NCBI GenBank assembly: GCA_947461915.1
Contig: CANHNG010000063.1
Coordinates: 1 to 8,130 of the forward strand
Direction: 5' to 3'
Source of the DNA: Flavobacteriaceae bacterium
GTDB lineage: Bacteria; Bacteroidota; Bacteroidia; Flavobacteriales; Flavobacteriaceae
Length of the DNA stretch: 8,130 bases
The notes beneath the pieces were generated by a model that saw only the letters and a list, made by a program, of their open reading frames with translations, made no database searches and was not told the origin of the DNA. This document shows positions 1-6,431 of the stretch, one piece after another. Numbering within the stretch: position 1 is the stretch's first letter; every line of letters begins with the position of its first letter. The position numbers were made by a program, and so were the translations under genes.

Positions 1-65
1 ATTCTGGGTGTTAGTTTTTGGGTTTTTAGTCTTGAAAGAATGGAAAATCTCGGAATTGTTTATAT

Positions 66-1532
66 CTAACTCACTTTTCTTCTCAACATTCCTTTTAAAG
101 TATCCTTTTCATTGTGATATATAAAATACATAAACCCGATTAATAATGGGATTCCGACGAAGTAATTTTCGCGGAAACCGTAAAAGGAAATAACGGAAAA
201 CAGGATGGACAATCCCAAATAACCGCCTATTTTATTCATATCATACGGAATTGGATAATACTTATTTCCGAGGAGGTATGAAATGAGCATCATACTTCCG
301 TAAGCCGCAATGGTGGCGATTGCCGAACCGTAGTAGCTATATTTTGGAATTAAGAGATAATTTAAACCCAAGGTCAGTACTGCGCCCACAATAGAAATAT
401 AAGCCCCCATTTTGGTTTTATCGGTGAGTTTGTACCAAACGGAGAGGTTGTTATAAATACCTAGAAAAAAATTAGCCAAAATGATTAGCGGCACCACTTT
501 CATCGCTTCCCAATAGGATTTATTGTCGAGCAACAAGAATTTCAAAACATCGGCAAAAACGATAACGGCAAGCAGTATTAGCGAGCCCATTATCACGAAA
601 TATTTGGTGATGACCGCATAAGTTTGTGGCGCATTTTCGTTATTGGAATGACTGAAAAAGAAAGGCTCTATTCCTAGACGGAAGGCCGTGGCAAACAAAA
701 CCATAAATAACCCGAGTTTGTAGCAGGCGGAATAAGCACCGACTTCGGATTTGGCACTATTATCCGGAAGCCAATAACCCAACAAGATTTTATCGAAATG
801 TTCGTTGATTGCAAAGGCGATTCCTGCCACCAGAATAGGCAAGCCATATTGCATCATTTTTTTCCAAAGTATAGTATCGAATTTTCGGTTCAGTGAAAGA
901 TAATTTGGCGAAAGCACCACAAAGGTCAATAAACTGGCTAATAAATTGGCGACGAAAATGTATCCTATCTCAAAATGTTCGACATATAAATTTCCAATAA
1001 ATGAATTAGGATTGGCTTCGGCTATTTTTGGTAAAAACAATAAGAAGAACAGGTTTAATAACAGATTAACCACCACGTTTCCTATCTTGATTGCAGCATA
1101 CATTATGGGGCGTTGGTTCGCGCGCAGTTTAGAAAACGGCACAATGACCAAGGCATCTAGCACTAAAATCCAAATAGAATAGGTGATGTATTGCACGTCA
1201 ACATTTGCCCAAGCTGCCAAAGAGTTCCTGAAAATCAAGGCCCCAAAAAGGAAGAAAATAGACGACCAAAATATAGAAATGGTGGTAGTAGCCACTACGT
1301 TTTGCTTGTCAGTTTCAGAATTGTAAAAACGGAAAAAAGCAGTTTCCATTCCGTAGGACAAAATGACATTGAAAAAAACCATCCACGACATTACGATGGA
1401 AACTTCACCGTATTCGGCCGTGGGTAGGATTCCCGTATATAAACGAACCAATAAAAAACTCAACATACGTGGCAAAACCGTAGCTAGTCCGTATATGGCA
1501 GTTTGTTTAAAAAGATTTTTATATAATCCCAA
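66..1532 (-). CDS. Polysaccharide/oligosaccharide flippase (Wzx-like, MATE/MOP superfamily)
   Basis: Predicted inner-membrane exporter that flips lipid-linked sugar repeat units for surface polysaccharide or LPS-type glycans. The 488 residues are almost entirely hydrophobic helices, roughly 12 to 14, matching the usual length of the family. The N-terminus (residues 1-35, with YGLATVLPRMLSFLLVRLYT) and the central NEHFDKILLGYWL segment (243-255) are typical of bacteroidete polysaccharide biosynthesis proteins. Residues about 345-410 resemble the Polysacc_synt_C region, with a conserved stretch around VWYKLTDKTK. The start codon is TTG; it is chosen because the MGLYKNLFKQ opening matches how I recall relatives beginning, and no in-frame ATG lies close upstream. 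The gene stands alone behind the Uma2 gene's terminator, with no glycosyltransferases in view, so its substrate cannot be told. The superfamily call is firm; the transported substrate is unknown. Confidence 0.9.
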   Translation of the reverse strand: MGLYKNLFKQTAIYGLATVLPRMLSFLLVRLYTGILPTAEYGEVSIVMSWMVFFNVILSYGMETAFFRFYNSETDKQNVVATTTISIFWSSIFFLFGALIFRNSLAAWANVDVQYITYSIWILVLDALVIVPFSKLRANQRPIMYAAIKIGNVVVNLLLNLFFLLFLPKIAEANPNSFIGNLYVEHFEIGYIFVANLLASLLTFVVLSPNYLSLNRKFDTILWKKMMQYGLPILVAGIAFAINEHFDKILLGYWLPDNSAKSEVGAYSACYKLGLFMVLFATAFRLGIEPFFFSHSNNENAPQTYAVITKYFVIMGSLILLAVIVFADVLKFLLLDNKSYWEAMKVVPLIILANFFLGIYNNLSVWYKLTDKTKMGAYISIVGAVLTLGLNYLLIPKYSYYGSAIATIAAYGSMMLISYLLGNKYYPIPYDMNKIGGYLGLSILFSVISFYGFRENYFVGIPLLIGFMYFIYHNEKDTLKGMLRRKVS

Positions 1533-1557
1533 GGGTGAGTTTTTATTTTTTAAAAAA

Positions 1558-1565
1558 CAAAAATA
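1558..1565 (-). promoter_or_regulatory. Possible -7 box for the flippase gene
   Basis: On the minus strand this reads TATTTTTG, which fits the Bacteroidetes -7 consensus TAnnTTTG, 25 bases before the TTG start. No convincing TTTG -33 box lies 17-23 bases upstream, so it is weak. A small hairpin lies just upstream at 1583-1599 (5-bp stem GGGCT/AGCCC, 7-base loop); it lacks a T-tract directly after it and could be an operator or part of the upstream gene's 3' region. Confidence 0.3.
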
Positions 1566-1632
1566 ACTAATTCTTTTGTTTTGGGCTTATATTGAGCCCC
1601 TAATCGTTCTTTTTTGTTTCCTTTTTTAGGGC

Positions 1633-1657
1633 AAAAAAAAGTCCCGCGTTTGCGGGA
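1633..1657 (-). terminator. Intrinsic terminator after the Uma2 gene
   Basis: On the minus strand the perfect 6-bp GC-rich stem TCCCGC/GCGGGA (1652-1657 with 1642-1647, 4-base loop) is followed after one base by eight T residues (complement of the A-run 1633-1640). It lies about 60 bases after the Uma2 stop codon and separates that gene from the flippase. There is no T-tract on the other strand, so it works for minus-strand transcripts only. Confidence 0.85.
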
Positions 1658-1682
1658 ACTCTAATATTATATTCGAAAAAAA

Positions 1683-1703
1683 TTATCCTTTCAGGGTTTC
1701 TCG
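1683..1703 (-). repeat. Weak third copy of the atpG tail sequence
   Basis: On the minus strand, 15 bases after the Uma2 stop codon, the bases read in one frame as R-E-T-L-K-G-stop. This resembles the atpG C-terminus E-A-L-K-G-stop. The last 11 bases (TGAAAGGATAA) are identical to both copies at 2428 and 2478; the ten bases before them are only partly similar. It may be a worn copy flanking the Uma2 gene, or coincidence. Confidence 0.35.
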
Positions 1704-1718
1704 ATTTTTAAATTTATT

Positions 1719-2306
1719 TTACACCTTATAAAAAATATCTTCAATAGCAATGTCCAATTCCGGAAAAAAGGGACTTTTAATCTTTTCGCCTTCTACCTGT
1801 GGTTTCAAACCTATGAATTCGTTATTCACTAAAGTGTAAACCAGTATTATTTTATCATTCGGTTCTATTATCCAATATTCTTTAACACCGGCCTCTTGGT
1901 ACAAATTAAACTTGGTATGCACATCGTGTTTGCTATTGTTTGGCGATATAATTTCGACCATTAAATCGGGCGTTCCGTTACAGCCTCTTGCATCCAGTTT
2001 ACTTTCGTCACATATAATACACAAATCGGGCTGTACCACTGTGGAATCTTTTTTGGCTGAGGGTATTGGCAAGCGAACATCAAAAGGAGCTTGGAAAACT
2101 CTGCAAGGCGTTAGTCTAAAATTGATATAAAAAATTCCTGTAAGATTATTCACGACCGTTTGATGTGCCATACTCGGCGCAGGACTCATTTTTAAAATAA
2201 ACCCTTTTATCAATTCCACACGTTCCTGAAATTGCCATTTCAAATAGTCTGCATAACTATACGTTTTGGTCAAATCTAAATCCGAAAACTTGGTAACTAT
2301 TGCCAT
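1719..2306 (-). CDS. Uma2 family protein (PD-(D/E)XK nuclease fold, DUF820)
   Basis: A 195-residue protein of the Uma2/DUF820 family, which adopts a restriction-endonuclease-like fold; its cellular role is not established. The family pattern is complete: RVELIKG (29-35) near the N-terminus, MAHQTVVNNL (46-55), the QPD turn with Asp94, then PDLMVEIISP (113-122) carrying Asp114 and Glu118, Lys132 in TKFNLYQEAGVKEYWII (131-147), and a hydrophobic C-terminal strand region ending PELDIAIEDIF. Asp114, Glu118 and Lys132 are the presumed metal and catalytic residues, so the active site looks intact. The gene has ATG, its own likely promoter and its own terminator, so it is a single-gene unit between the atp operon and the flippase. 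Such genes are often multicopy and mobile in cyanobacteria and some Bacteroidetes, which fits its isolated position. No partner gene is visible. Confidence 0.9.
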   Translation of the reverse strand: MAIVTKFSDLDLTKTYSYADYLKWQFQERVELIKGFILKMSPAPSMAHQTVVNNLTGIFYINFRLTPCRVFQAPFDVRLPIPSAKKDSTVVQPDLCIICDESKLDARGCNGTPDLMVEIISPNNSKHDVHTKFNLYQEAGVKEYWIIEPNDKIILVYTLVNNEFIGLKPQVEGEKIKSPFFPELDIAIEDIFYKV

Positions 2307-2325
2307 CTTTGTAGATTTTAAAAAA

Positions 2326-2333
2326 CAAATTTA
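2326..2333 (-). promoter_or_regulatory. Likely -7 box for the Uma2 gene
   Basis: The minus strand reads TAAATTTG, an exact match to the Bacteroidetes -7 consensus TAnnTTTG, 19 bases ahead of the ATG. A TTTG lies further upstream in the preceding terminator's T-tract, but about 31 bases away, too far for a standard -33 box. The predicted leader is very short, about 12-15 bases. Confidence 0.5.
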
Positions 2334-2358
2334 ATCAATTGGGATTACTCTTTTGAAT

Positions 2359-2390
2359 AAAAAACAAAAAAGCCAACAAAATTTGCTGGC
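2359..2390 (-). terminator. Intrinsic terminator closing the atp operon
   Basis: On the minus strand an 8-bp stem, GCCAGCAA against TTGTTGGC with one G-T pair and a 3-base loop (2372-2390), runs into TTTTTTGTTTTTT. It is about 90 bases after the atpG stop codon and upstream of the Uma2 promoter, so it marks the end of the ATP synthase transcript. A minor AT-rich 5-bp hairpin at 2410-2425 precedes it. Confidence 0.85.
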
Positions 2391-2427
2391 TTTATATTGT
2401 AATTCCCCCTTCTAGGGTTTTAGAACT

Positions 2428-2495
2428 TTATCCTTTCAAAGCTTCGCCTTTTAAAGATTTGAAAAACTACGTTTTTCTTATCCTTTCAAAGCTTC
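2428..2495 (-). repeat. 18-bp direct repeat of the atpG 3' end (copies at 2428-2445 and 2478-2495)
   Basis: The 18 bases encoding the end of gamma (GAAGCTTTGAAAGGATAA, E-A-L-K-G-stop, including the stop codon) recur exactly 50 bases downstream. The downstream copy reads F-F-K-S-L-K-G-E-A-L-K-G-stop in its own frame, which is offset from atpG and begins after a TAG. Bases further upstream in the two copies are only loosely alike. It looks like a leftover duplicated gene end rather than a functional site. Confidence 0.75.
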
Positions 2496-3338
2496 CGCTC
2501 CACCAACGATTTCCAATATTTCATTGGTAATGGCAGCTTGACGCGCTTTGTTGTAAGTCAATTTCAATTGGTCTCTCAACTCGGTGGCGTTGTCTGTTGC
2601 TTTATGCATGGCGGTCATACGCGCTCCGTGTTCAGAAGCAAATGAATCTCTGATACCTTTGTACAATTGTGTTTTCAATGATTTTGGTATCAAGGTCAAT
2701 ACAATTTCTTCTTTAGATGGTTCAAAAATATAATCCCCAGTTGAGGCTGGTTTGTCTGATTTTATGGGAGCCAATGGCAAAAATTGTTCTACTTGAACGA
2801 TTTGGGTAGCCGCATTTTTAAATTGGTTGTACACCAATTCTATTTTATCATAATCCCCAGAAACAAATTTCTGTGTCAACATTTCCGCAATTACAGTTAC
2901 ATTGTCAAAAGTCAATGCGTCAAAAACCTGACTTTGATTGTCAACAACAGTAAGTGTTTTAGTTAAAATGTCGTTTCCTTTTTTACCGATGGCAAAAACA
3001 TCCACTTGTTTTCCTGCGTAATAATCAGCACGGTTTTTAACTTCTTTGATTACATTGGTATTAAAAGCGCCACACAAACCTCTGTTCGAAGTGATGGCAA
3101 CAACTAATATTTTCTTAACCTCGCGTTGTTTCGTGAATTCTCCTCCAACATCTCCATCAAGAGTCGCAGAAAGATTTTGCAATAATTCCGTTAATTTTTC
3201 GGCATAAGGTCGCATCGCCGTGATGGCATCTTGCGCCTTCTTTAGCTTTGCTGCAGAAACCATTTTCATCGCCGCAGTAATCTGCATCGTCGATGAAACG
3301 GAAGTAATTCTATTACGGATTTCCTTTAAATTTGCCAT
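2478..3338 (-). CDS. atpG: F1Fo-ATP synthase subunit gamma
   Basis: Central rotor shaft of F1, coupling c-ring rotation to the catalytic sites of the alpha3-beta3 head. At 286 residues it has the normal length. The N-terminal helix (MANLKEIRNRITSVSSTMQI, 1-20, then TAAMKMVSAAKLKKAQ) and the C-terminal helix carrying the family signature ITNEILEIVGGAEAL (270-284) form the coiled coil; the Rossmann-like middle contains SNRGLCGAFN (84-93). The ATG is 81 bases after atpA, and that gap is filled by a heptamer-repeat hairpin. It is the last gene of the operon: atpD and atpC, which follow gamma in most bacteria, are absent, as usual in Bacteroidetes. The 3' end is partly duplicated downstream. Confidence 0.98.
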   Translation of the reverse strand: MANLKEIRNRITSVSSTMQITAAMKMVSAAKLKKAQDAITAMRPYAEKLTELLQNLSATLDGDVGGEFTKQREVKKILVVAITSNRGLCGAFNTNVIKEVKNRADYYAGKQVDVFAIGKKGNDILTKTLTVVDNQSQVFDALTFDNVTVIAEMLTQKFVSGDYDKIELVYNQFKNAATQIVQVEQFLPLAPIKSDKPASTGDYIFEPSKEEIVLTLIPKSLKTQLYKGIRDSFASEHGARMTAMHKATDNATELRDQLKLTYNKARQAAITNEILEIVGGAEALKG

Positions 3339-3343
3339 TGTTG

Positions 3344-3417
3344 TGTAAGTATTAATATTTAAGTATTAAGTATTAAGTACCAAAATCTTGATACTTAATA
3401 CTTAATACTTAATACTT
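3344..3417 (-). repeat. Heptamer-repeat stem-loop between atpA and atpG
   Basis: This fills nearly the whole gap between the two genes. Read on the mRNA strand, four AGTATTA-type units are followed by a short spacer and then four to five TACTTAA-type units, the reverse complement. Positions 3359-3379 and 3392-3412 form a perfect 21-bp inverted repeat around a 12-base loop (3380-3391). It is nearly all A+T and has no T-tract on its 3' side, so it is not a classic terminator. Because the arms are tandem 7-mers they can also pair in shifted registers. Confidence 0.9.
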
Positions 3418-3419
3418 TC

Positions 3420-4997
3420 TTAGTTATATTTTGCTGAAATTTCTTTAGCTGCTGCCTCAAGTACGTCTGTAATTTCGTCAGTCAGTTTACCTGCTTTCAA
3501 TGCATCAAGCGTAGCTCTGTTTTTGTTGTTCAAGTAATCCAAGTAATCTTTCTCAAATTCTTTTACTTTATTCACGGGAACATTACGCAACAAGTTTTTA
3601 GAACCTGCATAGATAATGGCAGTTTGGTTTTCAACAGTATAAGGGTCGTTTAGATTTTGTTTCAAAATCTCCACGTTTCTTTTTCCTTTTTCAATTACGT
3701 TTAATGTAACAGCATCCAAATCAGAACCAAATTTAGCAAACGCCTCTAATTCGCGGTATTGTGCTTGGTCTAATTTTAAGGTACCTGCCACTTTTTTCAT
3801 TGATTTAATCTGGGCGTTACCTCCAACACGTGATACGGAAATACCTACGTTAATCGCTGGACGAACACCTGAATTAAACAAATCTCCATCCAAGAAAATC
3901 TGACCATCAGTGATCGAAATTACGTTAGTTGGGATGTATGCAGAAACGTCACCAGCTTGAGTTTCGATAATTGGCAAAGCGGTCAATGAACCACCACCTT
4001 TAACGATACCTTTTAATGTATCTGGCAAATCATTCATATTTTTGGCGATATCATCATCTGCAATTACTTTACAAGCTCTTTCTAATAAACGAGAGTGTAG
4101 GTAGAAAACGTCTCCAGGATAGGCCTCACGTCCAGGTGGTCTTCTCAATAAAAGAGAAACCTCACGATACGCCACGGCTTGTTTTGATAAATCATCATAA
4201 ACAATCAAGGCTGGACGACCAGAATCTCTGAAATATTCTCCAATTGCAGCACCTGCCATAGGAGCATATACTTGCATAGGAGCTGGATCAGAAGCATTAG
4301 CAGCTACAATTACTGTGTAAGCCATTGCGCCTCTTTCTTCCAACATTTTTGCGATTCCTGCTACAGTAGACGCTTTTTGTCCAATGGCAACATAGATACA
4401 GAATACAGGTTTTCCTGCATCGTAAAATTCTTTTTGATTCAAAATGGTATCCAAACAAACGGTAGATTTACCTGTTTGACGGTCACCAATAACTAGCTCA
4501 CGTTGTCCACGACCAATTGGAATCATTGCATCTACTGCTTTGATACCGGTTTGTAATGGCTCGGTAACTGGCTGACGGAAAATAACTCCAGGTGCTTTTC
4601 TTTCCAATGGCATTTCGAAAAGTTCACCACCGATTGGCCCTTTACCATCAATTGGTTGACCAAGCGTGTTTACAACACGACCTACCATTCCTTCTCCTGT
4701 TTTAAGAGAGGCAATACGCTGTGTTCTTTTAACTGTTGAACCTTCTTTGATTCCTGTTGATGGTCCTAAAAGTACCACGCCCACATTGTCCTCTTCAAGA
4801 TTCAAAACAATCGCCTCAAGACCATTGTCAAATTCTACCAATTCACCGTATTGAACATTAGAAAGTCCGTAAACACGAGCAATTCCATCCCCAACTTGAA
4901 GTACAGAACCTACTTCCTCTAATGTAGCACCAGATTCAAAACCTTCTACTTGCTTTTTTAATATTGCTGAAATCTCAGCAGGTTTAATTTCCGCCAT
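3420..4997 (-). CDS. atpA: F1Fo-ATP synthase subunit alpha
   Basis: Non-catalytic nucleotide-binding subunit of the F1 head, three copies per enzyme. The 525 residues show the N-terminal beta-barrel (about 25-95), Walker [10 protein letters not shown] (171-179, Lys177), the Walker B strand ALIVYDD (263-269) and the SVSRVGG segment with the arginine finger Arg390 that reaches into the catalytic site on beta. The family stretch [20 protein letters not shown] (337-356) is intact. Between ERACK and GGGSL (about 311-335) there is a loop, [20 protein letters not shown], longer than in Bacillus or mitochondrial alpha; I recall this as a Bacteroidetes feature. The gene starts 16 bases after atpH and is followed by the repeat hairpin before atpG. 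Its partner beta is not in the window. Confidence 0.99.
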   Translation of the reverse strand: MAEIKPAEISAILKKQVEGFESGATLEEVGSVLQVGDGIARVYGLSNVQYGELVEFDNGLEAIVLNLEEDNVGVVLLGPSTGIKEGSTVKRTQRIASLKTGEGMVGRVVNTLGQPIDGKGPIGGELFEMPLERKAPGVIFRQPVTEPLQTGIKAVDAMIPIGRGQRELVIGDRQTGKSTVCLDTILNQKEFYDAGKPVFCIYVAIGQKASTVAGIAKMLEERGAMAYTVIVAANASDPAPMQVYAPMAGAAIGEYFRDSGRPALIVYDDLSKQAVAYREVSLLLRRPPGREAYPGDVFYLHSRLLERACKVIADDDIAKNMNDLPDTLKGIVKGGGSLTALPIIETQAGDVSAYIPTNVISITDGQIFLDGDLFNSGVRPAINVGISVSRVGGNAQIKSMKKVAGTLKLDQAQYRELEAFAKFGSDLDAVTLNVIEKGKRNVEILKQNLNDPYTVENQTAIIYAGSKNLLRNVPVNKVKEFEKDYLDYLNNKNRATLDALKAGKLTDEITDVLEAAAKEISAKYN

Positions 4998-5013
4998 AAT
5001 TATATATCAATAA

Positions 5014-5550
5014 CTAGTTACTTAATTCTCTTTTTAATACTTGTAATCTGTCGGCAATGGAAGCATTATACTGCTTATCGCCTATTCTTAAGATAAATCC
5101 CCCAATAATAGAAGGATTTACCGTGTTTTCAATCGTAATTTTTTTGCTTGATGAAAAGCTTGCTATTTTAGCTGAAACTTTAGCTTCTAAGGCCGCATCC
5201 ATAGGAATAGCAGTAGTAACTTTCGCCACCTCAACGCCATTCATAACATCAAACAATTTGTTGTATTCAACTGCAATGCCATCCAAGATTTCAAATCTTT
5301 TATTCTCCAACAACAATTGGAAAAGGCTTTTGGTTACTGCATGAACCGAAGCAAAAACTTCAGAAACAACTTCCTTTTTAGCATCCGTTTTTATAAGCGG
5401 ATTTTGGATGAAAGAACTCAATTCAGAATTCCCTGTTATTGTTTTTGCAATCAATGCCATATCAGCACTTACTTCAGAAGCGGCTTTTTTGGAGTCTGCT
5501 ATTTCTAAAATGGCTTTTGCATAACGAATTGCTGCTCTTGTACTTGACAT
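5014..5550 (-). CDS. atpH: F1Fo-ATP synthase subunit delta (OSCP)
   Basis: Stator connector joining the b-subunit stalk to the top of the alpha3-beta3 head. It is 178 residues, the usual length. The N-terminal helical domain opens with TRAAIRYAKAILEIA (4-18), and the C-terminal signature region NPSIIGGFILRIGDKQYNAS (145-164), followed by IADRLQVLKREL, is characteristic of delta/OSCP. The middle includes the common LLLENKRFEIL motif (79-89). Its ATG lies one base after the atpF stop codon, implying translational coupling, and its stop is 16 bases before atpA, so b, delta and alpha form a tight block. Confidence 0.97.
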   Translation of the reverse strand: MSSTRAAIRYAKAILEIADSKKAASEVSADMALIAKTITGNSELSSFIQNPLIKTDAKKEVVSEVFASVHAVTKSLFQLLLENKRFEILDGIAVEYNKLFDVMNGVEVAKVTTAIPMDAALEAKVSAKIASFSSSKKITIENTVNPSIIGGFILRIGDKQYNASIADRLQVLKRELSN

Positions 5551-5551
5551 A

Positions 5552-6052
5552 TTAGTTTAATTTAGCGTCGCCTAACATTTTTTCCACTAATTTTACTTGA
5601 GCTTCTTTGTTAGACAATTCGTCTTTTAATAATTTCTCTGCAATTTCAAGTGACAAAGTAGAAACGTGTAATTTCAATTCAGCCATAGCTGCGTTTTTTT
5701 CGCTTTCGATAGCGGCTTTTGCTTGTTCGATCATTTTCAAACCTTGAGCCTGAGCTTCATTTTTGGCGTCGGCAACCATTTTGTCTTTCATTTCACGCGC
5801 ATCTTTCAACAAAGAATCACGTTCCATTCTTGCTTCTTGCAAAATACGTTGATTATCCGCTTGAAGATTTTGCATTTCTTTTCTAGCGTTGTCAGCAGAA
5901 AGCAAAGCGTTTTTTATTCCTTCTTCTCTTTCGTTAACGGCATCCAAAATAGGTTTCCAAGCAAATTTTTTCAATAGGAAAATCAATCCAACAAAAATTA
6001 TTGTTTGCCAGATAAATAATCCAAACGAAAAATCATTTATTAACTTTTCCAT
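5552..6052 (-). CDS. atpF: F1Fo-ATP synthase subunit b
   Basis: Peripheral stalk subunit that anchors the stator in the membrane and holds the head against rotation. The 166 residues have the standard plan: one N-terminal membrane helix (about 9-28, FSFGLFIWQTIIFVGLIFLL), the conserved KFAWKPILDAVNEREEGI (29-46) just after it, and a long charged, Ala-rich helix (about 40-150) able to form the b-b coiled coil. Only one b-type gene is present, so the stalk should be a b2 homodimer. It lies 84 bases after atpE, across a hairpin, and runs directly into atpH. Confidence 0.97.
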   Translation of the reverse strand: MEKLINDFSFGLFIWQTIIFVGLIFLLKKFAWKPILDAVNEREEGIKNALLSADNARKEMQNLQADNQRILQEARMERDSLLKDAREMKDKMVADAKNEAQAQGLKMIEQAKAAIESEKNAAMAELKLHVSTLSLEIAEKLLKDELSNKEAQVKLVEKMLGDAKLN

Positions 6053-6096
6053 AGTATGTCTTTATATTGTATTCTTTTAATTTAATTTTAAAAACT

Positions 6097-6123
6097 AAAG
6101 CTGCAACCAACCGTTACAGCTTT
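6097..6123 (-). terminator. Terminator-like hairpin between atpE and atpF (possible attenuator)
   Basis: On the mRNA strand AAAGCTG and CAGCTTT (7 bp, palindromic ends at 6097-6103 and 6117-6123), with three further inner pairs after a mismatch, form a hairpin followed by AGTTTTTAAAA. The T-run is short and interrupted, so this would be an inefficient terminator at best. It lies 13 bases after the atpE stop codon. A role in reducing transcription past atpE, or in protecting the atpE 3' end, is inferred only. Confidence 0.45.
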
Positions 6124-6136
6124 TTGTTTTTCAGCA

Positions 6137-6328
6137 TTATACAGCGAATAAAGCTGCAAATCCAATACCTTCAATAAGCGCAGCTGCAATAAGCATTGCT
6201 GTTTGAATTTTTCCAGTAGCTTCTGGTTGACGAGCGATTGCATCCATTGCAGAACCACCGATTCTACCAATACCAATACCTGCTCCAATAACTACTAATC
6301 CTGCTCCAACGATTTTAGGAATTTCCAT
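6137..6328 (-). CDS. atpE: F1Fo-ATP synthase subunit c (proton-binding rotor ring)
   Basis: Forms the rotating c-ring in the membrane. The 63 residues make a two-helix hairpin: a glycine-rich first helix (GAGLVVIGAGIGIGRIGG, 8-25), the polar loop ARQP (32-35) that contacts gamma and epsilon, and a second helix with the ion-carrying Glu53 in LIEGIG. The residues that mark sodium-type rings (Gln in helix 1, and Ser or Thr right after the Glu) are absent, with Gly at both places, so proton coupling is expected. It is shorter than E. coli c (79 residues), with only ten residues after Glu53. The leader between the upstream hairpin and the ATG (6329-6361) has 3 G/C in 33 bases, which should leave the start site unstructured. 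Confidence 0.98.
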   Translation of the reverse strand: MEIPKIVGAGLVVIGAGIGIGRIGGSAMDAIARQPEATGKIQTAMLIAAALIEGIGFAALFAV

Positions 6329-6361
6329 AAAAATATGTATTAAAAATTAAACATTCTTTTT

Positions 6362-6431
6362 GATTTTAGAGTTTAGAGTTTAGATTTTAGATTGGTGAAA
6401 ATCTGAAATCTAAAATCTGAAATCTAAATTT
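6362..6431 (-). repeat. Heptamer-repeat stem-loop between atpB and atpE
   Basis: On the mRNA strand four units alternating TTTAGAT and TTCAGAT are followed by a short loop and four units ATCTAAA/CTCTAAA. Arms 6362-6393 and 6400-6431 pair at 27 of 32 positions, with some of the rest G-T wobbles, around a 6-base loop (6394-6399). The stem abuts the atpB stop codon at 6431-6433. The architecture matches the atpA/atpG element, but the repeat word is different. It is not a classic terminator: the 3' side leads into A-rich sequence. Confidence 0.9.

Noticed and set aside
1..69. Open plus-strand frame at the left edge ending in TAA at 67-69 (…ERMENLGIVYI), possible convergent gene end
   Set aside because: Only 22 codons are visible; a second plus frame is also open through the edge, and nothing is recognisable. 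No minus-strand ATG is present either, so the edge is left unassigned.
946..1566. Several 67-78 codon plus-strand frames opposite the flippase
   Set aside because: All are antisense to a well-supported membrane protein gene and show no domain, promoter or conserved composition.
1719..2306. Transposase or insertion sequence
   Set aside because: The protein is a Uma2 family member, and I see no terminal inverted repeats or target duplication typical of an IS around it; the flanking tail-like repeats are direct and derive from atpG.
3344..3417. CRISPR-like array from repeated 7-mers
   Set aside because: Units are 7 bases with no spacers, and the two halves are inverted relative to each other; this is a stem-loop, not an array.
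6088..6288. 66-codon minus-strand frame overlapping atpE in another frame
   Set aside because: It overlaps the unmistakable c-subunit gene; its product is a frameshifted reading of the same bases with no family features.
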